64,000 bases of DNA from Paenibacillus lupini (GTDB taxonomy: Bacteria > Bacillota > Bacilli > Paenibacillales > Paenibacillaceae): NCBI RefSeq assembly GCF_011761355.1, contig NZ_JAASRW010000001.1, positions 496,001 to 560,000 on the forward strand, written 5' to 3'. The position numbers were made by a program, and so were the translations under genes. Of this stretch, positions 1 to 7,402 are shown one piece after another (the stretch's first letter is position 1; each line of letters starts with the position of its first letter). The notes under the pieces are model-generated. The model saw nothing but the letters and a program-made list of their open reading frames with translations, had not been told where the DNA came from and did not search any database.

Positions 1-1365
1 AACTTTGTTGGCTTTGGTGCGATGGGGCTGCTGACAGGATTATTAACCTTTGTTGGTACGATGATCTTTATGTTATGGATGAACTGGCAGGTAACTCTGA
101 TCAGCACGGTGACAATTCCGCTTATTCTGCTTGTATTGTGGTGGTTCAGTAACAAGGTAGGTCCGGCATGGTCCAGTATTCGGGAACAGACCGGACGACT
201 GACGACTACGCTGCAGGAAAATATCGCAGGCATCCGTGTTGTGAAATCGTTTGCAACGGAAGAAGCCGAACAGAAGAAATTTGCTGAACGGAACAAGCAA
301 AACTTTGATACCAATATGGAACGTGCAAAGCTGGAAGCGAAAGCCTTCCCTTTAATGGGCTTGTTCGGCGGCCTGACATTTGTCCTGATGATCTGGCTGG
401 GAGCTGTCTATGTCGCTCGTGGTGAGATGACACTGGGAACATTCATGGCATTCCAATGGTATACATGGGGCATTATTTGGCCGCTCAATATGTTAGGCTG
501 GCAGATCAATATTATGCAGCAGGCCATTAAGGCGGCACCACGCGTATTCGAAGTGCTGGATACCCCTTGCGATATTGTATCGCCAGAGGCTGGTATAACG
601 ACAGACAATATGCGCGGGAAGGTCTCCTTCCAAGACGTGACTTTTTACTTTAAAGATCAAGATCCCACAAAGGATAATCCTATACTTAACGAGATTAACT
701 TCGAAGTTAAGCAAGGTGAAGTTATCGCCGTACTGGGAGCAACCGGTTCGGGTAAAAGCAGCTTGATCGCCTTGCTCTCGCGATTCTATGAAGTGTCGTC
801 AGGCCGGGTGTTGATCGACGGTGTAGATGTAAGGGAATATGAGCTCGACGGCTTGCGCCGCAGTGTCGGCATCGTGCCGCAGGAGACCTTCTTGTTCTCC
901 GCATCGATCCGAGACAACATCGCATACGGGTATCCGGATTCCACAATGGAGCAAATCGAGCATGCGGCAAGAAAAGCACAAATTCATGATTTTATCGTAA
1001 CGATGCCTCATGGCTACGATACTTTAATTGGTGAGCGTGGCGTTGGACTATCCGGTGGACAAAGACAACGTGTTGCACTTGCTCGGGCGATCTTAATGAA
1101 TCCGCCGATTCTGGTACTAGATGAAGCAACCGCAAGTGTTGATACCGCGACGGAGTCTGCCATACATGAAGCGCTGCTCGAAGTTATGAAGGGCAGAACA
1201 ACCTTTATTATCGCACAGCGTTTATCCTCGATTCAGCATGCTGACCGTATCCTTGTTCTGGAGCAAGGACAGCTAATCGAGCAAGGTACACATAAGGAAT
1301 TAAGCGAGCGGAATGGATTCTTCCGCCAATTATTTGAGCGCCAGAAGCTTGCAGCCGGACGTTAA
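1..1365 (+). CDS. ABC exporter subunit, TMD-NBD half transporter (5' end outside window)
   Basis: Reading frame is open from base 1, so the N-terminus lies to the left of the window. The visible part has the last membrane helices of an ABC exporter transmembrane domain followed by a complete ATPase domain: Walker A GATGSGKSS, signature LSGGQRQR, Walker B LVLDEATASVD. The switch histidine is replaced by Gln (IIAQRLSS), which is typical of one half of asymmetric heterodimeric exporters. It lies 18 bp before a second half transporter, so the pair probably forms one heterodimeric drug, lipid or peptide exporter of the BmrCD/LmrCD/TM287-288 type. The catalytic Glu of Walker B is retained. Substrate cannot be told from sequence. 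Confidence 0.93.
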   Translation, partial: NFVGFGAMGLLTGLLTFVGTMIFMLWMNWQVTLISTVTIPLILLVLWWFSNKVGPAWSSIREQTGRLTTTLQENIAGIRVVKSFATEEAEQKKFAERNKQNFDTNMERAKLEAKAFPLMGLFGGLTFVLMIWLGAVYVARGEMTLGTFMAFQWYTWGIIWPLNMLGWQINIMQQAIKAAPRVFEVLDTPCDIVSPEAGITTDNMRGKVSFQDVTFYFKDQDPTKDNPILNEINFEVKQGEVIAVLGATGSGKSSLIALLSRFYEVSSGRVLIDGVDVREYELDGLRRSVGIVPQETFLFSASIRDNIAYGYPDSTMEQIEHAARKAQIHDFIVTMPHGYDTLIGERGVGLSGGQRQRVALARAILMNPPILVLDEATASVDTATESAIHEALLEVMKGRTTFIIAQRLSSIQHADRILVLEQGQLIEQGTHKELSERNGFFRQLFERQKLAAGR

Positions 1366-1383
1366 GGGACAGGAGGGGAATAC

Positions 1384-3192
1384 ATGAGTCAAGTGGAATG
1401 GGATGACGACAACGAGATTGAGGAGAAACCGTTTAATCTCGTCTATATGCGAAGGCTGCTTGGATATTTGAAGCCATATCGGAGGCTGCTCAGCATCATT
1501 ATAGGCGTTGTCCTTATTAATATGATCTTAAGCCTTGCGGAGCCTTTGCTGCTTGGGTATTTGATCGATGAAGGCATTACAAAAGGGGATTTTACAGCTA
1601 TCCATCTATTTGGTATATCCTTGCTTGGTATCAAGCTGGTCGGCTGGGCCTGCGGCTGGGCGCATACGAAATATATTAACTTTACGGGACAACGTATCTT
1701 GTACGATCTGCGCCAGCAGCTGTTTAATCATTTGCAAAAGCTGTCATTCCGATTCTTCGACGGACGTCCAGCAGGTAAGATCATGTCTCGTATCACGAAC
1801 GATACGAATGCGATCGGCGAGCTTATTAACGGCGGTCTGATCACCACAGTTATGGAAGTCACACATCTTGTGGGGATCGTTGCAATCTTGCTTTGGATGG
1901 ATTGGAAGCTGGCGTTGTTATCCTTTATTATGATGCCGCTGCTGTATCTGATTGTGAATCGGTTACGTCCTCGGATTGAAGGAGCATGGACTCGTTCGCG
2001 TAAGACGATGTCAGCGATTAACGGGCATCTGAACGAAACGATTCAAGGTATTCGTGTTGTGCAAGCGTTCTCTCGCGGGCAAAAGAACAGTATGCGCTTC
2101 GAAGGAATCAACCTCCGCAATAAGCAGGCTTTTATGCGGGCCATTATGCTTGAATCTACCGTATACCCGCTTGTTGAGTTGGTCGGGATGATTGGTACAT
2201 GTATCGTGATCTGGTTTGGAGCGCAACAAGTGATGGATAATGCGCTGACAATTGGTTTCGTCATGGCGTTCATCAACTACTTATGGCGTTTCTGGGGACC
2301 ACTTAGCGCATTGTCCAAGGTATACAGTCAAGTACTCTCGGCAATGGCTTCTGCAGAGCGGATCTTCGAAATTCTGGATACCGAACCAGAGGTGACAGAC
2401 GCGGCAGACGCTCGCCGCCTGCCAGCGATTCGTGGTGAAGTGACATTCGAGAATGTATCATTCCGATACGAAGACACGAAGCCGGATGTGCTTCATGGGG
2501 TAAGCTTCACCGTCCGTCCGGGACAACGAGTGGCATTAGTTGGTCCAACCGGAGCGGGGAAAAGTACAATCGTCAATCTGTTAATGCGATTCTATGACTC
2601 AACCGACGGTAAGGTGAAAATCGACGGGTTAGATGTGAAAGACGTTACGCTGGAATCTTTGCGGAGACAGATGGGTATCGTGCTCCAAGATTCGTTTATT
2701 TTCTCAGGGACGATTGAGGAAAACTTACGTTACGGCAATGACGGGGCTACAAGGGAGCAAATGCTGCAGGCAGCTGAAAGTGTAAGGCTGGACCGGGTTG
2801 TTGCTCATATGAATGAGGGATATGAGACCGAGGTGGAGGAACGTGGTTCGAAGCTATCCGTAGGTCAGCGGCAATTACTTGCCTTCGGCAGGGTGCTCTT
2901 GTCAGATCCTCGAATTCTTATTTTGGATGAAGCCACATCAAGTGTTGATACGGAAACGGAGCAGCATATTCAAGAAGCACTTGAGACTTTGCTGAATGGC
3001 AGAACGGCCTTTATTATCGCGCACCGTCTGTCGACAGTACGCGATGCGGATCTGATCTTAGTTGTTGAAGATGGACGAATTGCTGAGCAGGGCTCGCATA
3101 ATGAATTAATGAGACATGGCGGTATCTATGCAAAGCTTGTGAATACGCAGCTTAACATGCAAGAAGCGGTATTATCACAGGTGCAGGCTTAG
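1384..3192 (+). CDS. ABC exporter subunit, TMD-NBD half transporter
   Basis: 602 residues, normal length for a half exporter. Six membrane helices lie in about residues 35-330 and the ATPase domain in about 365-590. Motifs: Walker A GPTGAGKST, Walker B LILDEATSSVD and the switch histidine (IIAHRLST) are intact, but the signature is LSVGQRQ instead of LSGGQ. The degenerate signature pairs with the ATP site of the upstream subunit, which itself lacks the switch His, so one composite ATP site should be degenerate and the other active. Good ribosome binding site (AGGAGGGG) before ATG. The 3' end overlaps the convergent recombinase gene by 4 bp. Confidence 0.95.
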   Translation: MSQVEWDDDNEIEEKPFNLVYMRRLLGYLKPYRRLLSIIIGVVLINMILSLAEPLLLGYLIDEGITKGDFTAIHLFGISLLGIKLVGWACGWAHTKYINFTGQRILYDLRQQLFNHLQKLSFRFFDGRPAGKIMSRITNDTNAIGELINGGLITTVMEVTHLVGIVAILLWMDWKLALLSFIMMPLLYLIVNRLRPRIEGAWTRSRKTMSAINGHLNETIQGIRVVQAFSRGQKNSMRFEGINLRNKQAFMRAIMLESTVYPLVELVGMIGTCIVIWFGAQQVMDNALTIGFVMAFINYLWRFWGPLSALSKVYSQVLSAMASAERIFEILDTEPEVTDAADARRLPAIRGEVTFENVSFRYEDTKPDVLHGVSFTVRPGQRVALVGPTGAGKSTIVNLLMRFYDSTDGKVKIDGLDVKDVTLESLRRQMGIVLQDSFIFSGTIEENLRYGNDGATREQMLQAAESVRLDRVVAHMNEGYETEVEERGSKLSVGQRQLLAFGRVLLSDPRILILDEATSSVDTETEQHIQEALETLLNGRTAFIIAHRLSTVRDADLILVVEDGRIAEQGSHNELMRHGGIYAKLVNTQLNMQEAVLSQVQA

Positions 3193-4292
3193 TTGGCATT
3201 CGCTGCTTCGCTTGCTTGCTTGATCCGGTCGATCGCTTCAGCCATAGTTTTATCTGTAAGGTGGGCATAGATTTGGGTCGTCTCGGGAGAGGCGTGCCCA
3301 AGCTGCTCCTGCGTCATATAAATATCATTTCGCAAGTAATAATCGGTTGCAAAAGAATGGCGAAGCTTATGTACACTTAAGTAAGGTTTGCCGAATCGTT
3401 TCGCATATTTGATCACCATTTCCTGAATGGCACGTTTCGTCATTCGAGAGCCTTCTTTTTTGCCATTCGCAATGGCAAGGAAGAGGGCTTTTTCGCGTTT
3501 TGGCGCTTTGTAATGAGAATCACGCATTTGCAGATAAGCAGTAAGTGCTTCTACGGCTTCCTGACGGAAATAGACAGGTGTCTTGAAGGTATCATCGTTT
3601 TTACCTTTGCGATAAACGTAGGCGAGCTTCTTTTTCACATCAATATCGTCCGCGTTCAGATTCACAACCTCCGATACCCGAAGACCGGAATGCAGAATTA
3701 AGCTGATAATACAGCAGTCCCTCGTCTGATTCAGCTTGTATGAATAAAGGGCTTGTTTATTAGAAGCAATATCTTTCTCATAGTCAGCATGGATATAAGC
3801 GAGGAACTCGGATATCTCCTCTTCCTGCAGCAGTTTCCCCTCTAACTTGGCTGCTGTATCCTTTGGCTTATGTGTCCGCTTAATTGAAACTTTGGCCATC
3901 ACGTTCCGCTTCAGAAGTGGGTAGAACTCTTCATCCTCCGCAATCTGACTCAAATAATGAAAGAGTGATCGAAGAGAGGAAAGCTTGCGCGTAATGGTTG
4001 TTCTTGTATTGTTGTGATTTGGATTGGTCGCAAGAAACATCCTGAAGCTGTCTATGCTGTCCATATGAAGTCTCTCCAGCTCAATGAGTTGAACATCCTT
4101 CACTTTCTCCGCGTCAGATAATCCCTCTCCAATAAGCCATCCCATAAACGTCTCGTAATCTCTTATATACTCCAGCAAAGAAGAGGGAGACAAGTCCGGA
4201 AGCTTAAAGTTAATAAATTTCTCCACATACCAGGGCATCAATGGAACCCGGCGGTCAAGCTCCTGCCGATCCTTGATTTTGATCACATTCAA
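3189..4292 (-). CDS. xerS: Tyrosine recombinase, XerS-like
   Basis: 367-residue tyrosine recombinase. The N-terminal SAM-like DNA-binding domain covers about residues 15-120 and the catalytic domain about 155-355. Catalytic residues are visible: Arg205 (HSGLRVSEV), a beta-strand Lys near 229-231, His308 and Arg311 (HKLRHSF), His333 (LGHAS) and nucleophile Tyr342. Length and sequence fit XerS, the single-subunit chromosome-dimer resolvase known from streptococci and annotated in many Bacillales; a role as accessory integrase is not excluded. TTG start, chosen because GAGGTGA lies 6 bp upstream. It stands alone between an exporter and a hydrolase, with no phage genes nearby. I could not recognise a dif-type site in the upstream 200 bp. 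Confidence 0.85.
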   Translation of the reverse strand: MNVIKIKDRQELDRRVPLMPWYVEKFINFKLPDLSPSSLLEYIRDYETFMGWLIGEGLSDAEKVKDVQLIELERLHMDSIDSFRMFLATNPNHNNTRTTITRKLSSLRSLFHYLSQIAEDEEFYPLLKRNVMAKVSIKRTHKPKDTAAKLEGKLLQEEEISEFLAYIHADYEKDIASNKQALYSYKLNQTRDCCIISLILHSGLRVSEVVNLNADDIDVKKKLAYVYRKGKNDDTFKTPVYFRQEAVEALTAYLQMRDSHYKAPKREKALFLAIANGKKEGSRMTKRAIQEMVIKYAKRFGKPYLSVHKLRHSFATDYYLRNDIYMTQEQLGHASPETTQIYAHLTDKTMAEAIDRIKQASEAANAN

Positions 4293-4528
4293 TGCTGTTC
4301 ACCTCGCTATCTTTCTTCCTATATTGTACCAATTCAAGCGAAACGGGACAATGCAGGTAAAAGGAAAGCACGGTAAAAGTTAGCTTAGCAAATAAATGTA
4401 ATTAATGTATTCGGGTTACTATTCCTAATTATCTATGTTAAACTCGTTTGAAACCAGCCGTTACACATCAAAATAATACCAATTCATGATTTCATACAAT
4501 TATTAATAAAATGAGAGGGGCATTAATA

Positions 4529-5191
4529 TTGATTAATAATCAAATTTATAAATATAGTATTACCATTATTCTAGCATTTATTATGACGGTAGGGCTTCCG
4601 CTTCAAGCGGCTCAAGCTGCTGCGCCAGCTACTTTAGGCTATGGCAATTCCGGGCCAGATGTACCGGATTTGCAGTTCCGTCTGAAGACGCTTGGTTATT
4701 TCGATAACACAGCGATCACGACATTTTATGGCAAGATGACAGAAGAAGCTGTTCGTAACTTCCAAGCGGATTACGGCTTGCAGCCGGATGGTGTTGCTGG
4801 CAAGAGAACATGGAAGGAACTGAAGAAAGCATCCGTTAACCAGGAAGAGCTAGATTTGCTGGCACGGATTATTTATGCGGAAGCACGTGGTGAATCGTAC
4901 AAAGGCCAAGTGGCTGTTGCCGCCGTTGTGCTTAATCGTCTTGCATCTGACCAATTCCCGAAAACATTAAAAGGTGTTATCGAACAATCTGGAGCTTTCA
5001 CAGCAGTTGATGATGGACAGTATTACATGAAGCCTAATTCAACAGCCTATAAGGCAGCATCAGAAGCGCTTGAGGGCAATGATCCAACGCAAGGCGCGTT
5101 GTATTACTTCAATCCGAAGACGGCCACTTCGAAGTGGATTTGGTCGCGTAAGCAAACCGTTCAGATCGGCAATCACATCTTCGCGGTGTAA
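4529..5191 (+). CDS. sleB: Cell wall hydrolase, SleB-like (spore cortex-lytic type)
   Basis: About 220 residues: signal peptide ending near the AQAAA motif, then a peptidoglycan-binding domain (about residues 40-100, with the FYGKMTEEAVRNFQ and GVAGKRTWKEL hallmarks), then a Hydrolase_2/SleB catalytic domain starting at LLARIIYAEARGES and ending in the YYFNPKTA and WIWSRK motifs. SleB is a lytic transglycosylase that degrades spore cortex during germination; some paralogues act on vegetative wall. The TTG at 4529 is preferred over the in-frame ATG at 4511, since AGAGGGG lies 8 bp before the TTG and nothing lies before the ATG. Monocistronic, closed by a terminator. Confidence 0.85.
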   Translation: MINNQIYKYSITIILAFIMTVGLPLQAAQAAAPATLGYGNSGPDVPDLQFRLKTLGYFDNTAITTFYGKMTEEAVRNFQADYGLQPDGVAGKRTWKELKKASVNQEELDLLARIIYAEARGESYKGQVAVAAVVLNRLASDQFPKTLKGVIEQSGAFTAVDDGQYYMKPNSTAYKAASEALEGNDPTQGALYYFNPKTATSKWIWSRKQTVQIGNHIFAV

Positions 5192-5253
5192 GTAGACAAA
5201 TGTGGGGCTTTGTATGAAGGTTGCCCTAGCTCGGCTTGGTTTATGTGTAAAAT

Positions 5254-5293
5254 AAAGCACATTGCCGCTCTTGGAGTGGTAATGTGCTTTTTG
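5254..5293 (+). terminator. Rho-independent terminator after sleB-like gene
   Basis: Inverted repeat AAAGCACATTGCC / GGTAATGTGCTTT with an 11-nt loop, followed by T residues. It separates the hydrolase gene from rpiA. Confidence 0.85.
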
Positions 5294-5372
5294 TTATTGT
5301 ATTTCCTATTATTCACCGCTTTGTTATACTAAAAATTAAATCATTTAAACAAATTATAAAAGGTGATCTAAT

Positions 5373-6047
5373 ATGGAATCGAAACGTATTGCAGCAGAAA
5401 AAGCAGTTGAGCTTGTGAAGGACGGTATGAAGATCGGATTAGGGACTGGCTCGACCGCCTATTGGGCTATCCAAGCCATTGGCCGTTTAGTGAAAGAACA
5501 AGGGCTTGGCATACAGGCCGTTGCTACATCTGTACAATCGGAGCAGCTTGCGAAGGAATGGGGCATTCCCATGATGCCTTTTGCAGAAGTGGATATGCTA
5601 GATCTGACGATTGATGGCGCGGATGAGGTGGATGCTGAGCTTAACTTGATCAAAGGCGGAGGCGGCGCTCTGCTGCGTGAGAAGATTGTCGCGGCTGCCA
5701 GTAAGCAGCTGATTATTATTGTCGATGAGAGCAAGGACGTTCAGCAACTCGGTAAGTTTCCGCTTCCAGTCGAAATAGTGCCGTTCGCCTATGAACTGAC
5801 GGTCAAGAAATTGCAGCAATTGGGCTGTGAGCTGAAGCTTCGTCACAACGGTGAAGAGTTATTTGTGACGGACAATGGTAATTATATTGCCGACTGTGAA
5901 TTTGGTGATATTAAAGACCCTGCAGCACTGCATGATGATCTGAACCGCATTCCAGGTGTCGTGGATAATGGACTATTTATTGATATGGCTAGTCTTGTCA
6001 TTATAGGTTCCGCTGATGGAGAGATACGGAGCAAAACCCGCCAATAA
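5373..6047 (+). CDS. rpiA: Ribose-5-phosphate isomerase A
   Basis: 224 residues, the usual RpiA length. It interconverts ribose 5-phosphate and ribulose 5-phosphate in the non-oxidative pentose phosphate pathway, in the cytosol. Family motifs are present: GLGTGSTA (phosphate loop), TIDGADEVD and KGGGGALLREK with the catalytic Lys. Ribosome binding site AAAGGTGAT before ATG. The next gene, a phosphoesterase, starts 18 bp after the stop, so the two are probably co-transcribed. The remaining pentose phosphate genes of this window (zwf, tkt, tal) lie 35 kb away. Confidence 0.97.
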   Translation: MESKRIAAEKAVELVKDGMKIGLGTGSTAYWAIQAIGRLVKEQGLGIQAVATSVQSEQLAKEWGIPMMPFAEVDMLDLTIDGADEVDAELNLIKGGGGALLREKIVAAASKQLIIIVDESKDVQQLGKFPLPVEIVPFAYELTVKKLQQLGCELKLRHNGEELFVTDNGNYIADCEFGDIKDPAALHDDLNRIPGVVDNGLFIDMASLVIIGSADGEIRSKTRQ

Positions 6048-6065
6048 GATGGGAGGGTACGATTG

Positions 6066-6815
6066 ATGAGCACAAAGATTGCAATTATAACGGATATTCA
6101 CGGGAATTGGCCTGCGTTAAGAGCTGCTCTCTTTGAAATTGATTCTTTGCATGAGGTCCAGCATATTTACTGTTTGGGGGATATGATCGGTATTGGGCCG
6201 GATACGAACGAGGTATTGCAAGCCTTGTTCTCTCGGGTGGATATGTCCTATGTGTCCGGTAATCATGACGAGGCTGTGCTTGCTCTGATCAAGGGGGAAG
6301 CTTACCCGGAAAGTCATTTTCATTCCAAGCGGCATCATGAATGGATCGCGGAAAGAATGGACAAGTCATTTGTTCCGCTGCTGGATGGGCTGCCTCGCGT
6401 GATCAGAACAGTTGAAGAGGGACAAAGTCAGCTGTTCACCCATTATCATATCGATCGCGATAAGCTTAAGGATCCCATCAGTACCGATCCGTTCAGCCCA
6501 ATCGTTGAACCAAGTTTGCGAAATTTAGAAATGCTCTTTGACGGATGTCAGGAACAATTAATAGCTTTCGGCCATCATCATCCCATTCATTATTTCCGAA
6601 GCGATAAACAGGTGTTTGTGAATCCAGGTTCTTTGGGATGTAATGATAAATCAACCGCAAGATATGCGATTATAACCCTTAGCAATCAGGGGATAGAAGT
6701 ACAACTGAGGGAAGCAGAATATGATAATTCCGCATTTTTGGCATCGTATGCCAAACTCGATGTCCCGGAGCGGGAATTTATATTACGAATCTTTCATGGG
6801 AATCAAGTTCGGTAG
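6066..6815 (+). CDS. Calcineurin-like metallophosphoesterase (YfcE/DevT-type)
   Basis: 249 residues. Metal-binding motifs in order: DIHGN near the N-terminus, GDMIGIGPDTNE, GNHDE, THYH and GHHHP, i.e. the dinuclear-metal phosphoesterase fold of the YfcE/MJ0936 group. Substrate is unknown; members hydrolyse phosphodiesters or nucleotide/protein phosphates. ATG at 6066 is chosen over the adjacent TTG at 6063 because it sits 8 bp after GGAGGG. It follows rpiA closely and is likely translated from the same mRNA. Confidence 0.85.
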   Translation: MSTKIAIITDIHGNWPALRAALFEIDSLHEVQHIYCLGDMIGIGPDTNEVLQALFSRVDMSYVSGNHDEAVLALIKGEAYPESHFHSKRHHEWIAERMDKSFVPLLDGLPRVIRTVEEGQSQLFTHYHIDRDKLKDPISTDPFSPIVEPSLRNLEMLFDGCQEQLIAFGHHHPIHYFRSDKQVFVNPGSLGCNDKSTARYAIITLSNQGIEVQLREAEYDNSAFLASYAKLDVPEREFILRIFHGNQVR

Positions 6816-7008
6816 AGTATAGGGTCGATGGTGGTACTTGGATTGGATTTTTATGGTCGGGGATGCAGTTTGGGGGACCTTACTAGGTCCTAGCTTAATC
6901 GGCTGCTTTCTCTTTTGGCTGTGTGGAATAGTTTTGATCTTAATAGAGATAAAAGAAACGTGGAGTCTCTGTTTTCCTGAGTATGTTTATTTGTTTAGTA
7001 AAATTTGC

Positions 7009-7037
7009 ATGACAAAACAGGAATAATTCGTTATGAT
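7009..7037 (+). promoter_or_regulatory. Putative sigma-A promoter of the cobalamin riboswitch transcript
   Basis: ATGACA (7009-7014), exactly 17 bp, then TATGAT (7032-7037). Transcription would begin near 7044, just before the aptamer. Prediction from sequence only. The stretch 6816-7008 holds nothing else I can support. Confidence 0.55.
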
Positions 7038-7063
7038 GAGCAAGCAAATTGAATACGAGATAA

Positions 7064-7245
7064 GTTTCAGGTGCCAATAATAGCATTCGTCTGATCGATG
7101 ATGCTATTGGATTGGTTAAAAGGGAAGTGGGTGCAAATCCCACGCGGTCCCGCCGCTGTAAGAGACGAGTCTATGCAAATATCCACTGGGTAACCGGGAA
7201 GGGTGCATAGGCGATGACGCTTGAGCCAGAATACCTGCCTGAATC
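7064..7245 (+). ncRNA. Cobalamin (adenosylcobalamin-type) riboswitch aptamer
   Basis: Contains the conserved cobalamin aptamer elements in the right order: TTCAGGTGCC near the 5' end, AAAAGGGAAG and GTGGGTGCAAATCCCACG, CGGTCCCGCCGCTGTAA, and the 3' B12 box as GAGCCAGAATACCTGCC (7223-7239). Binding of cobalamin to this RNA normally turns off downstream expression. Here it is followed by a terminator hairpin (7321-7354) and then the surface protein and ECF transporter genes, so the whole operon is predicted to be expressed when B12 is scarce. Confidence 0.95.
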
Positions 7246-7287
7246 TTTTTACACCACAATTCTACGAGCGATAGGAGGGTGTTCATT

Positions 7288-7317
7288 GTGCATGCTTATT
7301 TTGACATGTTTACATGA
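7288..7317 (+). CDS. Possible 9-residue leader peptide between riboswitch and terminator
   Basis: GTG start with AGGAGGGT at 7273-7280, 7 nt upstream; reads M-H-A-Y-F-D-M-F-T then TGA. The ribosome binding site is among the strongest in the window, yet no longer reading frame uses it. It may be a leader peptide coupled to the terminator, the relic of a lost gene, or chance. No family recognised. Confidence 0.3.
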   Translation: MHAYFDMFT

Positions 7318-7320
7318 TGG

Positions 7321-7354
7321 AACCCTTCAACTGTATTGAGTTGAAGGGTTTTTT
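7321..7354 (+). terminator. Riboswitch-controlled terminator (expression platform)
   Basis: Perfect 12-bp stem AACCCTTCAACT / AGTTGAAGGGTT with a 6-nt loop and a run of six T. It lies between the cobalamin aptamer and the first gene. The left arm (ACCCTTC, 7322-7328) is also complementary to GAAGGGT at 7198-7204 inside the aptamer region, giving a possible antiterminator pairing. Confidence 0.85.
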
Positions 7355-7402
7355 GCGTGTTTTTTTATTGTCAAGTGAGAAGATAGAGAGAGGGAGTTTT
7401 CA

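Noticed and set aside
4293..4510. dif-type recombination site next to the XerS-like gene
   Set aside because: No 28-31 bp sequence with convincing inverted recombinase arms could be seen.
6838..7026. 62-codon plus-strand frame starting TTG, hydrophobic, before the cobalamin riboswitch
   Set aside because: No convincing ribosome binding site, no family, and its 3' end runs into the predicted riboswitch promoter.
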